NCBI GenBank assembly: GCA_041741455.1
Contig: JBGSJZ010000108.1
Span: 185,354 to 249,353, forward strand
Length of the DNA stretch: 64,000 bases
Source: CALESS01 sp041741455
GTDB lineage: Bacteria; Chloroflexota; Anaerolineae; Anaerolineales; Anaerolineaceae
Reading direction: 5' to 3'
Shown here piece by piece: positions 1 to 7,095 of the stretch. The position numbers and the translations under genes are program-made. Numbering within the stretch: position 1 is the stretch's first letter; each line of letters starts with the position of its first letter. Under the pieces are notes generated by a model. That model was not told where the DNA came from and did no database searches. It saw only the letters and a list, made by a program, of their open reading frames with translations.

Positions 1-382
1 ATTTACCCTGGACAACCTGGATTATGCACGGCTGAATGGTCGGGTCAGCGCGCTGCAATCGATCCTTTCCTCGATGTTAAAAATCAAACCAATTGTGGTT
101 TTGAAGGAAGGGATGCTGACGATTGGCGATAAAGTTCGCACCCGTCAAAGAGCGTTGGAAAAAGTTCTGGATATTGTAAAGGAGAAGGTCGGCAGCCAGC
201 AAATATTGTTGGCTGTAGTGCATGCGGCTGATTTAAAAACCGCACGAACTTTGATTGATCGCGCCAAACAAATCTTGAATGTCAGTGAAGTGATCTTGAC
301 TGAACTTGCTATTCCGGTGGCGGCCAACCTTGGACCCGGAACTGTCGGTATAGTGGCCATACCCATGGAAGAGAGGGGATAA
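1..382 (+). CDS. DegV family protein, C-terminal part (5' end outside window)
   Basis: The reading frame is open from the window edge (codons in frame from base 2) and ends at a TAA. It encodes about 126 residues of the C-terminal half of a DegV protein. The family signature is a stretch like T-L-x-N-L-x-Y-x-R-x-x-G-R followed by L-K-I-K-P-I near residues 2-33, where the chain closes over the bound fatty acid. DegV/FakB proteins bind fatty acids and present them to a DhaL-type fatty acid kinase. The true start is not visible; the internal ATG at 74 lies inside the conserved domain and is not the start. A complete second DegV gene lies at 51434-52282 beside its likely kinase partner. Confidence 0.8.
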   Translation, partial: FTLDNLDYARLNGRVSALQSILSSMLKIKPIVVLKEGMLTIGDKVRTRQRALEKVLDIVKEKVGSQQILLAVVHAADLKTARTLIDRAKQILNVSEVILTELAIPVAANLGPGTVGIVAIPMEERG

Positions 383-383
383 G

Positions 384-626
384 ATGCCTCAGCAGGTAAA
401 TTATGGAGTGTTGGAGGAAGAATTAATGTTCTCCCTCAACCCGGTGGAGCCGCGCCAGGAGTTTATCAGTCGTTTAAAACAACGCCTGCTGACCCCAGCC
501 AGTGTACAGCTTGAGGTTCCATCCAGAATTAGGCAATTCTTCCCTGCAATTGCAGGAATCTTTGGTGGAATTATTTTGATCTGGGCTTTCAAGAGAATGG
601 TGGATTACCTCTCCAACCGCTTTTGA
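384..626 (+). CDS. Small single-pass membrane protein, unknown function
   Basis: An 80-residue protein starts one base after the DegV stop codon, so it is almost certainly co-transcribed and translationally coupled. GAGGGGA just upstream of the ATG is a good ribosome-binding site. The first 50 residues are polar with several Arg and Gln. Residues about 52-70 form one hydrophobic segment rich in Ile, Phe and Gly, followed by a basic end (K-R-M-V-D-Y-L-S-N-R-F). I do not recognise a family. The topology suggests a cytoplasmic N-terminal segment anchored by a C-terminal helix. It converges almost directly on the glutaredoxin gene with no terminator between. Confidence 0.6.
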   Translation: MPQQVNYGVLEEELMFSLNPVEPRQEFISRLKQRLLTPASVQLEVPSRIRQFFPAIAGIFGGIILIWAFKRMVDYLSNRF

Positions 627-627
627 T

Positions 628-882
628 TTATTCAGCAATTGAGAATTTAAGTCTTAATTGCTCCTCAGAGGGTTCCACAAGGATTTCGCCATCGGGAAAG
701 AGGATGGTAGGAACACTGCGGTTCCCGTGGTTGATTTGCTCAACCAAGTGACGACCAGATTCATCATAATCAATATCAATCCACTGATAACTAATCCCTT
801 GCTTTGCGAAGAAAGCCCGAGCACGCCGCGTATCGCCGCACCAAGAGGTGCCATAGATGATGATCACTTCTGGTTTATCCAT
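628..882 (-). CDS. Glutaredoxin-like (mycoredoxin-type) protein, monothiol
   Basis: An 84-residue thioredoxin-fold protein. The active-site loop reads Y-G-T-S-W-C-G-D-T-R-R-A-R at residues 10-22, and the cis-proline motif S-V-P-T-I-L-F-P-D-G follows near residues 57-66. Mycoredoxin-like glutaredoxins often carry a second Cys or aromatic residue two positions after the first Cys. Here the motif is C-G-D-T, so only one cysteine is available, which points to a monothiol mechanism with a low-molecular-weight thiol. Length and motif spacing are normal. It lies just downstream of the small gene starting at 1238 on the same strand (8-bp gap) and probably shares its transcript. Confidence 0.75.
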   Translation of the reverse strand: MDKPEVIIIYGTSWCGDTRRARAFFAKQGISYQWIDIDYDESGRHLVEQINHGNRSVPTILFPDGEILVEPSEEQLRLKFSIAE

Positions 883-890
883 TTATTAGC

Positions 891-1238
891 TTATTCACTT
901 TCCGGAAAATTAGATAGAATCCATTGGAGGATCACTTCAGCCGCGAGGATCGGGTCATTTGTTGAAGGTAAATTAAACGACTCGTCTACTCTCAGGGTCA
1001 GGGTCTGTCCAGCTTCACGAATTTCTGCAGGTACAACCTGGAGCGTTTGGAAATAAAGTAACAATTCATACGCGTTCTTGGTTGGTGTAGATATTCTGTT
1101 TTTATCCAGGTAATACTGAATGGACAGACCAGCTGCGCGACGGGCGGAAACACGGGATTTTCCAGAAAACCCATCTTCTCGGAATTGATTTGCTTTTGTC
1201 AATTCTTGAAAGGCTGAAGTAATAAGATTTACAAACAT
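891..1238 (-). CDS. Hypothetical protein, 115 aa
   Basis: A 115-residue soluble, mostly helical protein with no signal peptide or membrane segment. The patch A-R-R-A-A-G-L-S-I-Q-Y-Y-L at residues 32-44 resembles the helix pattern of HEPN-like domains, but the catalytic R-x4-6-H motif of HEPN RNases is not visible, so I do not assign that family. It precedes the glutaredoxin gene by 8 bp on the same strand. The start ATG follows an AT-rich stretch and no strong ribosome-binding site is seen. Coding status is supported by length, position and absence of a competing frame. Confidence 0.5.
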   Translation of the reverse strand: MFVNLITSAFQELTKANQFREDGFSGKSRVSARRAAGLSIQYYLDKNRISTPTKNAYELLLYFQTLQVVPAEIREAGQTLTLRVDESFNLPSTNDPILAAEVILQWILSNFPESE

Positions 1239-1376
1239 ATTGATATTTTAATCAAGAACTACTGGTTTGGCTATAAGATCGAGGATTCTATGTCTAACCT
1301 TTGGACTTGACCACATCCCAGCCAAGCATATAATAATCCTGCAGTCGTATTAAAAAAATAGATTATCGGATAACAA

Positions 1377-2426
1377 ATGAATGAAACGACAGGAAAGTTA
1401 TTACTGCTGGGTTCTGGTGAAACCAGCCATGCCGGAGGCCAGGCCTTCGAAGCACTAATCCGGGAGTCAGAGCCACCTGTCCGAATCCGAATTCTCGAAA
1501 CTCCAGCGGGTTTCGAATTGAATTCAGAAAAAGTGGCCGGAAGGGTGGGGGATTTCATGAAGGTGCGCTTGCAGAATTACCAACCCGAAATCCAATTGAT
1601 CCCGGCTCGGCGTAAAGACGGACAATTCAGCACTGAATCCAGCGGGTTGTGTGAGCAGTTAGCGGATGCAGATATGATCTTTCTGGGACCAGGCAGTCCC
1701 AGTTACACCATCCGACAACTGGCAGGCAGCCGTATCTGGCAGACTCTTCAAGCAGCGTTTTTACAGGGCGCGAACATTGCGCTTGCCAGTGCAGCAACCA
1801 TTGCCTTTGGGAAACACGCTTTGCCGGTGTATGAGATTTACAAGGTGGGTGAAGATCCTTATTGGAACTTGGGATTGAATTTTCTGGCCTTATTTGGATT
1901 GGAAGTAAGTTTCATTCCTCACTGGAATAATTCGGATGGGGGAATCGAACTGGATACCAGTCGCTGTTTTATCGGAAAGGAGCGATTTGAACAATTGTCG
2001 AAAGAATTGCCCCCGCAACAATCGGTAATCGGTCTGGATGAACAAACGGGCTTGATTTTGGATTTTGCCGGGGGTACCGGCAGGATTGTCGGCAAGGGAC
2101 AAGTCCATCTGTGGGTGGACGGAAAAACCAGTCATTACTCGGAAGAGCATGGATTCGAGTTGGGGGCATTAGGGGTGGCGAAGAAACCCGATAGAACAGA
2201 AATCCCGTCGGAGATTTGGGCAGCTGTAGAGCATTTCCGCACGGCGATGAATACACCAACCCCCCTGCAGGTGCCTGATGAAATCCAATTCTTGGTTGAA
2301 GAACGACAGCAGTCTCGAAGAATTAAAGATTGGGCGACATCCGATAAAATCAGGGATCAGTTGACTGAGCTAGGCTGGCAAGTAATCGATACTCCGGATG
2401 GGGCGAAGATTGAACCGATCAGCTGA
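1377..2426 (+). CDS. Peptidase S51/glutamine-amidotransferase-like domain fused to a CysRS-like C-terminal domain
   Basis: A 349-residue protein with two parts. Residues 1-270 look like a class I amidotransferase/peptidase E fold: G-S-G-E-T at 12-16, F-L-G-P-G-S-P-S-Y near 102-110, and a nucleophile-elbow-like A-L-A-S-A-A-T at 135-141. The usual G-x-S-A-G-A of S51 enzymes is altered there. Residues about 305-349 match the small helical tail at the end of cysteinyl-tRNA synthetases (E-E-R..R-R-I-K-D-W-A..D-K-I-R-D-Q-L..G-W-x-V-x-D-T-P-D-G). No catalytic CysRS domain (HIGH, KMSKS) is present, so it cannot charge tRNA. Automated annotation may call it a cysteinyl-tRNA synthetase fragment. fmt follows immediately downstream. 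The function is unknown. Confidence 0.75.
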   Translation: MNETTGKLLLLGSGETSHAGGQAFEALIRESEPPVRIRILETPAGFELNSEKVAGRVGDFMKVRLQNYQPEIQLIPARRKDGQFSTESSGLCEQLADADMIFLGPGSPSYTIRQLAGSRIWQTLQAAFLQGANIALASAATIAFGKHALPVYEIYKVGEDPYWNLGLNFLALFGLEVSFIPHWNNSDGGIELDTSRCFIGKERFEQLSKELPPQQSVIGLDEQTGLILDFAGGTGRIVGKGQVHLWVDGKTSHYSEEHGFELGALGVAKKPDRTEIPSEIWAAVEHFRTAMNTPTPLQVPDEIQFLVEERQQSRRIKDWATSDKIRDQLTELGWQVIDTPDGAKIEPIS

Positions 2427-2434
2427 GGATGTGT

Positions 2435-2440
2435 TAAAAT
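2435..2440 (+). promoter_or_regulatory. Probable -10 element directly before fmt
   Basis: TAAAAT preceded by TGT gives an extended -10 pattern (TGnTAAAAT). It lies 13 bases before the fmt ATG at 2448. No Shine-Dalgarno sequence occurs at normal spacing. A transcript from this element would start at or within a few bases of the ATG. No convincing -35 box is present. Confidence 0.3.
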
Positions 2441-2447
2441 TATTTTG

Positions 2448-3368
2448 ATGAATTTGCGTACCGTTTTTATGGGCTCACCGGAATTTGCGTTGCCGACGCT
2501 GAAAGCACTGGCAGCGCATTTTCATGTGGTGGGTGTAATCACCCAACCGGACCGACCGGCAGGGAGGGGACAAACGCTGACACCTCCTCCGATTAAGCTG
2601 CTGGCGAAGGATCTGGGTTTGCCCGTTATCCAGCCGATCAAACTACGAGCGTCGGAAGCCTGGGAACAACTCATTGTTTGGAGGCCGGATTTGATCGTCG
2701 TGGCAGCTTATGGCCAGATTTTACGACCCAATGTATTGGAATTGCCACTCTTTGGTTGCATTAATGTTCATGCTTCATTGCTTCCACGCTGGCGGGGAGC
2801 TTCTCCCATCCAAGCTGCCATTGCGGCGGGCGACCAAGAAACCGGGGTCACGATTATGAAAATGGACGCCGGAATTGACACAGGCGATCTGCTGACACAG
2901 GAAAAGGTTGATATTTTTCCGGATGATACCGCCATAACTTTGGAAACACGACTGGCAGAACTGGGGGGTAGGCTAATCATCCAAGCATTGTCGGGTTATT
3001 TGGCTGGCGAGAACCTCCCACACCCCCAGCCCAATGAAGGATCGACTTATGCCCGGATGTTAAGAAAGGAAGATGGTCAGATCGATTTTTCTGAATCGGC
3101 TGCATCCTTGGAAAGAAAAGTAAGAGCTTACCAACCCTGGCCAGGAACGTTCCTGAACTGGGAGGGAGGCCAGCTCAAAATAAACAGAGCCGGTATATTG
3201 CCTTTTTCTGAACTTTTTCCATCTGGAACCAGGAGTGTTTGGAATAAACGACCTATGATTGCAGCCAGGGATGGCTGGCTGGTTTTACTTGAAGTCCAAC
3301 CACAAGGGAAAAAAAGTATGGGCGGAGATGTATTTTTAAATGGAGCCAGGGGTTGGACGCAGGTATAA
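2448..3368 (+). CDS. fmt: Methionyl-tRNA formyltransferase
   Basis: A 306-residue enzyme that formylates the amino group of Met-tRNA(fMet) using 10-formyltetrahydrofolate, needed for initiation of translation. The N-terminal formyltransferase fold shows V-F-M-G-S-P-E-F-A and the folate/catalytic region with N-V-H-A-S-L-L-P-R-W-R-G-A-S-P-I and the later D-T-G-D. The C-terminal OB-like domain has the R-K-E-D-G-x-I-D-F motif followed by R-A-Y-x-P-W-P-G-T. The ATG at 2448 is preferred to a TTG one codon earlier. The ribosome-binding site is poor and a -10-like element sits just upstream. panE begins 16 bp after the stop. Confidence 0.93.
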   Translation: MNLRTVFMGSPEFALPTLKALAAHFHVVGVITQPDRPAGRGQTLTPPPIKLLAKDLGLPVIQPIKLRASEAWEQLIVWRPDLIVVAAYGQILRPNVLELPLFGCINVHASLLPRWRGASPIQAAIAAGDQETGVTIMKMDAGIDTGDLLTQEKVDIFPDDTAITLETRLAELGGRLIIQALSGYLAGENLPHPQPNEGSTYARMLRKEDGQIDFSESAASLERKVRAYQPWPGTFLNWEGGQLKINRAGILPFSELFPSGTRSVWNKRPMIAARDGWLVLLEVQPQGKKSMGGDVFLNGARGWTQV

Positions 3369-3384
3369 AGGTGAGGTACCACTG

Positions 3385-4431
3385 ATGAAGTATTTATGTT
3401 TTGGCGTTGGCGCCATTGGAACTTACATTGGGGGCAGCCTGGCTTTGCATGGAGATGAAGTTGTATTCATGGAAAGGCCAGAATACGTTGAAGGGCTTCG
3501 ACATAATGGCTTATCCTTAACCTTGCGAGAAGATGCATTTCATTTGAAGGATATCCAAGTTGTGGGGTCATTGGATGAAGCTCTTCTGCTTGGTCCATAT
3601 GATGCGGCTATTTTTGCCATCAAATCATTTGATACCCAAAAGGCAGCCGAGGAGATCCAGCCTTACCGAGTAGCTTTACCGCCATTTCTATGCCTGCAAA
3701 ACGGTGTAGAAAACGAGACTATTTTGGCGGGTACATTAGGTGATGAAAAAGTTATCCCGTGCACGGTTACCAGCGCTGTGGGGAGAAAAGGTCCTGGCCA
3801 AATCATCCTGGAGCGATTACGGGGTGTGGGGATCTCTGCAAAACACAGCATTTCTGAGAAAGTTATTTCATCCTTCCAACAGGCTGGATTGAATCCCAGA
3901 TTATTTGAACGACCTGATTCGATGAAGTGGTCCAAGATGTTGACCAATATCTTGGCGAATGCTACATCGGCTATCTTGAACCTGACGCCGTTGGAAGTTT
4001 ATAGTCATAGAGCATTGGTTGGCCTGGAAATCCAGATGCTAAATGAAGCTGTTGAGGTGATGGAAGCTCAAAACATTCCAGTTGTGGGGTTGCCGGGTAC
4101 TCCCGTAGATTGGTTGGTCAAGTTGGAGAAGAACCTCCCACTGTGGGTCAGCCAGCCTTTGCTGAAGAAATCCCTTGGGAGTGGGCGGGGTGGTAAAATG
4201 CCTTCATTTCATATCGACCTGTATGCTGGACGGAAACAAAGTGAAGTTGAGTATCTTAATGGTGCAATTGTACGAGCTGGTGAAAGATTGGGCATCAGGA
4301 CACCAGTGAACCGAATTTTAACTGAGACTTTGCTGGCCATGACGGAAGGCCGAATTCGAAAAGAGGATTTTTCCGGGCAGCCAGAAAAATTAATCTCCCT
4401 GATTCCGAAATCTGAAAGGAAATTTTCATGA
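3385..4431 (+). CDS. panE: 2-dehydropantoate 2-reductase (ketopantoate reductase family)
   Basis: A 348-residue NADPH-dependent oxidoreductase, expected to reduce ketopantoate to pantoate in pantothenate synthesis. The N-terminal Rossmann motif F-G-V-G-A-I-G-T-Y-I-G-G opens the protein. L-Q-N-G-V-E-N matches the family's substrate-site motif, and the C-terminal helical domain contains the catalytic-lysine region M-K-W-S-K-M-L-T-N. I chose the ATG at 3385 because it starts exactly at the Rossmann strand and has AAAGGTGAGG upstream; an in-frame ATG at 3340 would overlap fmt. The stop overlaps the start of the amylase gene (ATGA). ApbA/PanE homologues can act on other 2-keto acids, so substrate is inferred. 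Confidence 0.85.
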   Translation: MKYLCFGVGAIGTYIGGSLALHGDEVVFMERPEYVEGLRHNGLSLTLREDAFHLKDIQVVGSLDEALLLGPYDAAIFAIKSFDTQKAAEEIQPYRVALPPFLCLQNGVENETILAGTLGDEKVIPCTVTSAVGRKGPGQIILERLRGVGISAKHSISEKVISSFQQAGLNPRLFERPDSMKWSKMLTNILANATSAILNLTPLEVYSHRALVGLEIQMLNEAVEVMEAQNIPVVGLPGTPVDWLVKLEKNLPLWVSQPLLKKSLGSGRGGKMPSFHIDLYAGRKQSEVEYLNGAIVRAGERLGIRTPVNRILTETLLAMTEGRIRKEDFSGQPEKLISLIPKSERKFS

Positions 4432-5819
4432 CCATTCCTCACTGGGTGCAAGATGCAGTTTTTTATCAAATATTTCCAGACCGGTTTGCGAATGGCGACC
4501 CTAGAAATGACCCAGTAAATGTCCATCCATGGGGATCACCTCCGACCGTGAGAGGATACCAAGGTGGGGATTTAAGAGGTGTGATTGAGAAGTTTGATTA
4601 CTTGTTAGACCTAGGTATCAATGCGATTTACTTTACACCCATCTTTCGAGCATCCTCTACCCACCGGTATAATGCTTCCGATTATTTTCAAATTGATCCG
4701 TTCTTGGGAGATTTACGTGATTTTCGCGCCTTGATTGAAGTTGCCCACGCCAACCATGTCCGTGTTGTACTGGATGGGGTATTCAACCATTGTGGACGAG
4801 GTTTTACCGCGTTTACAGATCTGTTGGAAAACCAGGATGCATCTCCCTACCGGGATTGGTTCCATGTACATAAAATGCCAATTGATGCCTATTCACCCGG
4901 GGACGCCCTGGATTATGCCGGATGGTGGGGTTATAAAGCTTTACCGAAGTTTAATTTCAAGAACCCAGCTGTGCAAAAATATTTCCTGGAGGTTACCCGC
5001 TACTGGCTCCGTCTGGGGATCGATGGATGGCGTTTGGATGTTCCTAATGAGATTGAGGAAGATTCCTTCTGGGAGGATTTTCGAAAATCTGTTGAACTTG
5101 AGAATCCAGATGCGTACATCCTGGGGGAGATTTGGAATTTCAACCCCTTGTGGGTAGATCAGAATCATTGCCACGGATTGATGAATTATCCGGTTCGCAC
5201 TGGTATTTTGGAATATGTCAAAGGCAAATCCCAGGTATTACATAGCGTTGAGATGATCGAAAATACCATTACCGGTTATCCACGCGCTAATGCCTTTTCC
5301 ATGTATCAATTGATTGGCAGTCACGATACTGAACGCTTTATGACCCTGGTTGGTAACGATCTGAAAAAGGTCAAGTTAGCCTATACCCTGTTGTTTGGGC
5401 TTCCCGGTGCTCCTGCGGTTTATTATGGCGATGAGATTGGCATGGAAGGTGGCAAGGATCCGGATTGCCGAAGAGCCTTCCAATGGGATGAAACTTCCTG
5501 GAACAAAGAATTGCGGGATTTTGTGAAATTGTTGATTCAAATACGGAAAAGACTTCCGGCTGCCCGCCGTGGTGATTATTTCCGCCTGTTGCTCAATGAG
5601 CGGGGAGGGTACATCTTTGCCAGACGACTGGGTGGCGAATGCCTGATAGTGGCTTTAAATAATAGCGCGACCAGAAAAACCGTTTCAATTCAGGTCAAAA
5701 ACCTTGGATTGCGGGATGGTCAGATTCTGAGAGATCACCTGAGTGGGGAGGAGTTTATTGTTTCAGGTGATCTGCTGAATTTGACCCTTCCAGCCGTGGG
5801 CGGGATGTGGCTTTCTTGA
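4428..5819 (+). CDS. GH13 alpha-amylase family glycosidase (neopullulanase/cyclomaltodextrinase-like)
   Basis: A 463-residue glycoside hydrolase family 13 enzyme. Conserved blocks are D-G-V-F-N-H (116-121), G-W-R-L-D-V-P-N-E with the nucleophile Asp204, G-E-I-W with acid/base Glu234, and G-S-H-D-T-E with Asp300. The opening Y-Q-I-F-P-D-R-F is typical of the neopullulanase/cyclomaltodextrinase group, but the usual N-terminal starch-binding domain of those enzymes is absent, making it shorter than normal. It has a small C-terminal beta domain. No signal peptide is present, so it should act on imported or internal maltodextrins. It is translationally coupled to panE by an ATGA overlap. It converges on the CBS gene with one base between stops. 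Confidence 0.88.
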   Translation: MTIPHWVQDAVFYQIFPDRFANGDPRNDPVNVHPWGSPPTVRGYQGGDLRGVIEKFDYLLDLGINAIYFTPIFRASSTHRYNASDYFQIDPFLGDLRDFRALIEVAHANHVRVVLDGVFNHCGRGFTAFTDLLENQDASPYRDWFHVHKMPIDAYSPGDALDYAGWWGYKALPKFNFKNPAVQKYFLEVTRYWLRLGIDGWRLDVPNEIEEDSFWEDFRKSVELENPDAYILGEIWNFNPLWVDQNHCHGLMNYPVRTGILEYVKGKSQVLHSVEMIENTITGYPRANAFSMYQLIGSHDTERFMTLVGNDLKKVKLAYTLLFGLPGAPAVYYGDEIGMEGGKDPDCRRAFQWDETSWNKELRDFVKLLIQIRKRLPAARRGDYFRLLLNERGGYIFARRLGGECLIVALNNSATRKTVSIQVKNLGLRDGQILRDHLSGEEFIVSGDLLNLTLPAVGGMWLS

Positions 5820-5820
5820 T

Positions 5821-6234
5821 TTAATCCGCAAAACCCTCTTCCCAACCGATTTCTTCTGCAGCCATGAAGAGATCGGTGGTTGAGATCATGCCAACCAGAT
5901 TATTGTTTTCGTCTACAACCGGCAGGTGATTGATGCGATGCTGTTGCATGGCCTGGGAGCACTCTTTAAGGGACCATTCCTGCCGGGCAGTTATAACTGG
6001 GGCAGTCATTATTTGGCGAACCGTAATTTCAGCCGGATTGCGATCAAAGGCGATGATTTTATCCCTTATGTCGGTGGTTGTGACGATGCCAAATTGATTC
6101 GAAGGTGCATCCAATGGCACAACCAGGGAGCGAATGTCTCGCCGGCGCATTAAAGTGAGCGCGAAGAATATGCTTGAATCGGGGTCGATAACAATTACCG
6201 GACTGCTCATCCAATCCTTGACAGTGTGAATCAT
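5821..6234 (-). CDS. Protein with two CBS domains
   Basis: A 137-residue protein made only of a tandem CBS pair (Bateman module): first repeat about residues 8-66 with D-I-R-S-L-V-V-P and G-I-V-T-T-T-D-I-R, second about 74-130 with R-I-N-H-L-P-V-V-D and G-M-I-S-T-T-D-L. Such stand-alone pairs bind adenine nucleotides and signal energy state, but the partner cannot be told from the sequence. It has an excellent ribosome-binding site (AAGGAGGA) and a promoter with a perfect -35 box upstream. It is a single-gene unit. Confidence 0.85.
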   Translation of the reverse strand: MIHTVKDWMSSPVIVIDPDSSIFFALTLMRRRDIRSLVVPLDAPSNQFGIVTTTDIRDKIIAFDRNPAEITVRQIMTAPVITARQEWSLKECSQAMQQHRINHLPVVDENNNLVGMISTTDLFMAAEEIGWEEGFAD

Positions 6235-6272
6235 AAACTCCTCCTTTTAATTCTCAAAAAGGGAAATTCAGA

Positions 6273-6302
6273 TATATAGATATATTATACCTATTATGTC
6301 AA
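6273..6302 (-). promoter_or_regulatory. Sigma70-like promoter for the CBS gene
   Basis: On the minus strand, TTGACA (6302-6297) is followed after 18 bases by TATATA (6278-6273). The consensus -35 box is perfect. The predicted transcript starts about 30 bases before the strong ribosome-binding site of the CBS gene. Confidence 0.5.
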
Positions 6303-6333
6303 TATAAATATAATAAGAGAAGAATGAGAGAAG

Positions 6334-7095
6334 CTATTCAGGTACGGATCCCCAGGCATAAAAAGTGGGAACAAACAAGATCCGTTCACCTTTTTGCCAG
6401 GCAGCCGCGTCGAGTTGTCGAAGGTTGTGAAACTCTTCGGCGGAAATGGAACCTGCTAGGTCTTGTTCGAGGGTATTCCACTCAGAATCCCAGGCTTCGG
6501 GTGAGGGTGGTTCTCCCCAATGCCCGCCCAGGATGCCGGATTGAATATTTTCCAAGCCTGCCTGGTGGAACAGACCGTGAAGTTTTCGCCCAAGGTAAGG
6601 ATTTGCACCTTGGTTCAACAATGCTTTGGCTTGTCGCTGGCCCAGGTGGACCAATTCAGCCGGATGATCGATGCGCCCTCCATAATCCGGCTCCGCCAGA
6701 GCGACCACAAACCCGCCCGGTTTGGTCACCCGGCGCATCTCAGATATCATGTCAATCGGGTCTTGGACCCAAAGAAGGAGAAAATGGCAAAGGGTTGTCG
6801 AAATTGCACCCGTTCCAAACGGCAAGTGAAAACCATTCGCATTTAGATGCCATAGTTTCGGGTGAACCTGGCAAGAGTACCTTAAAAAGTCAAAACGTAA
6901 ATCCAGTGCGATTCGTAAAGCGGTTTTTGTTAAACCGATTTCGGATAACACAACCCCGGTACCACTGCCAATCTCGAGTATAGATGCAGAGTTTGTTAAA
7001 TTTAACTGCCTGAAAATGAATGTACGAAGTTGTGCTGTCCATCCAGCTTGCTGGATGAAGCGGTTATGCCATTCGGAGGGCGATAAACTTTTCAT
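6334..7095 (-). CDS. Class I SAM-dependent methyltransferase, last gene of the Cys-Ala-tail/radical SAM operon
   Basis: A 253-residue methyltransferase. The SAM-binding motif I is A-S-I-L-E-I-G-S-G-T-G-V-V-L-S-E-I-G, followed by an acidic D-L-R-F-D motif and R-V-T-K-P-G-G-F-V-V-A-L-A-E-P (motifs II/III, methyltransferase 11 type). The ATG at 7095 overlaps the stop of the pseudo-radical SAM gene (TAATG), so it is translationally coupled to it; a longer start at 7128 would overlap further and is less likely. The acceptor is unknown. From context it may modify the Cys-rich tail, a small molecule bound by the system, or be an accessory gene. It is at the 3' end of a five-gene minus-strand operon starting near 11782. 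Confidence 0.8.
   Translation of the reverse strand: MKSLSPSEWHNRFIQQAGWTAQLRTFIFRQLNLTNSASILEIGSGTGVVLSEIGLTKTALRIALDLRFDFLRYSCQVHPKLWHLNANGFHLPFGTGAISTTLCHFLLLWVQDPIDMISEMRRVTKPGGFVVALAEPDYGGRIDHPAELVHLGQRQAKALLNQGANPYLGRKLHGLFHQAGLENIQSGILGGHWGEPPSPEAWDSEWNTLEQDLAGSISAEEFHNLRQLDAAAWQKGERILFVPTFYAWGSVPE

Noticed and set aside
658..1056. 132-aa plus frame opposite the glutaredoxin and the 115-aa gene
   Set aside because: Antisense to a clear glutaredoxin; no ribosome-binding site.
2305..2426. Truncated cysS gene
   Set aside because: The CysRS-like tail is in frame with a full-length different N-terminal domain, so this is a fusion protein and not a remnant.
6324..6983. 219-aa plus frame opposite the methyltransferase
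   Set aside because: Lies fully antisense to a gene with clear SAM-binding motifs; no family signal.
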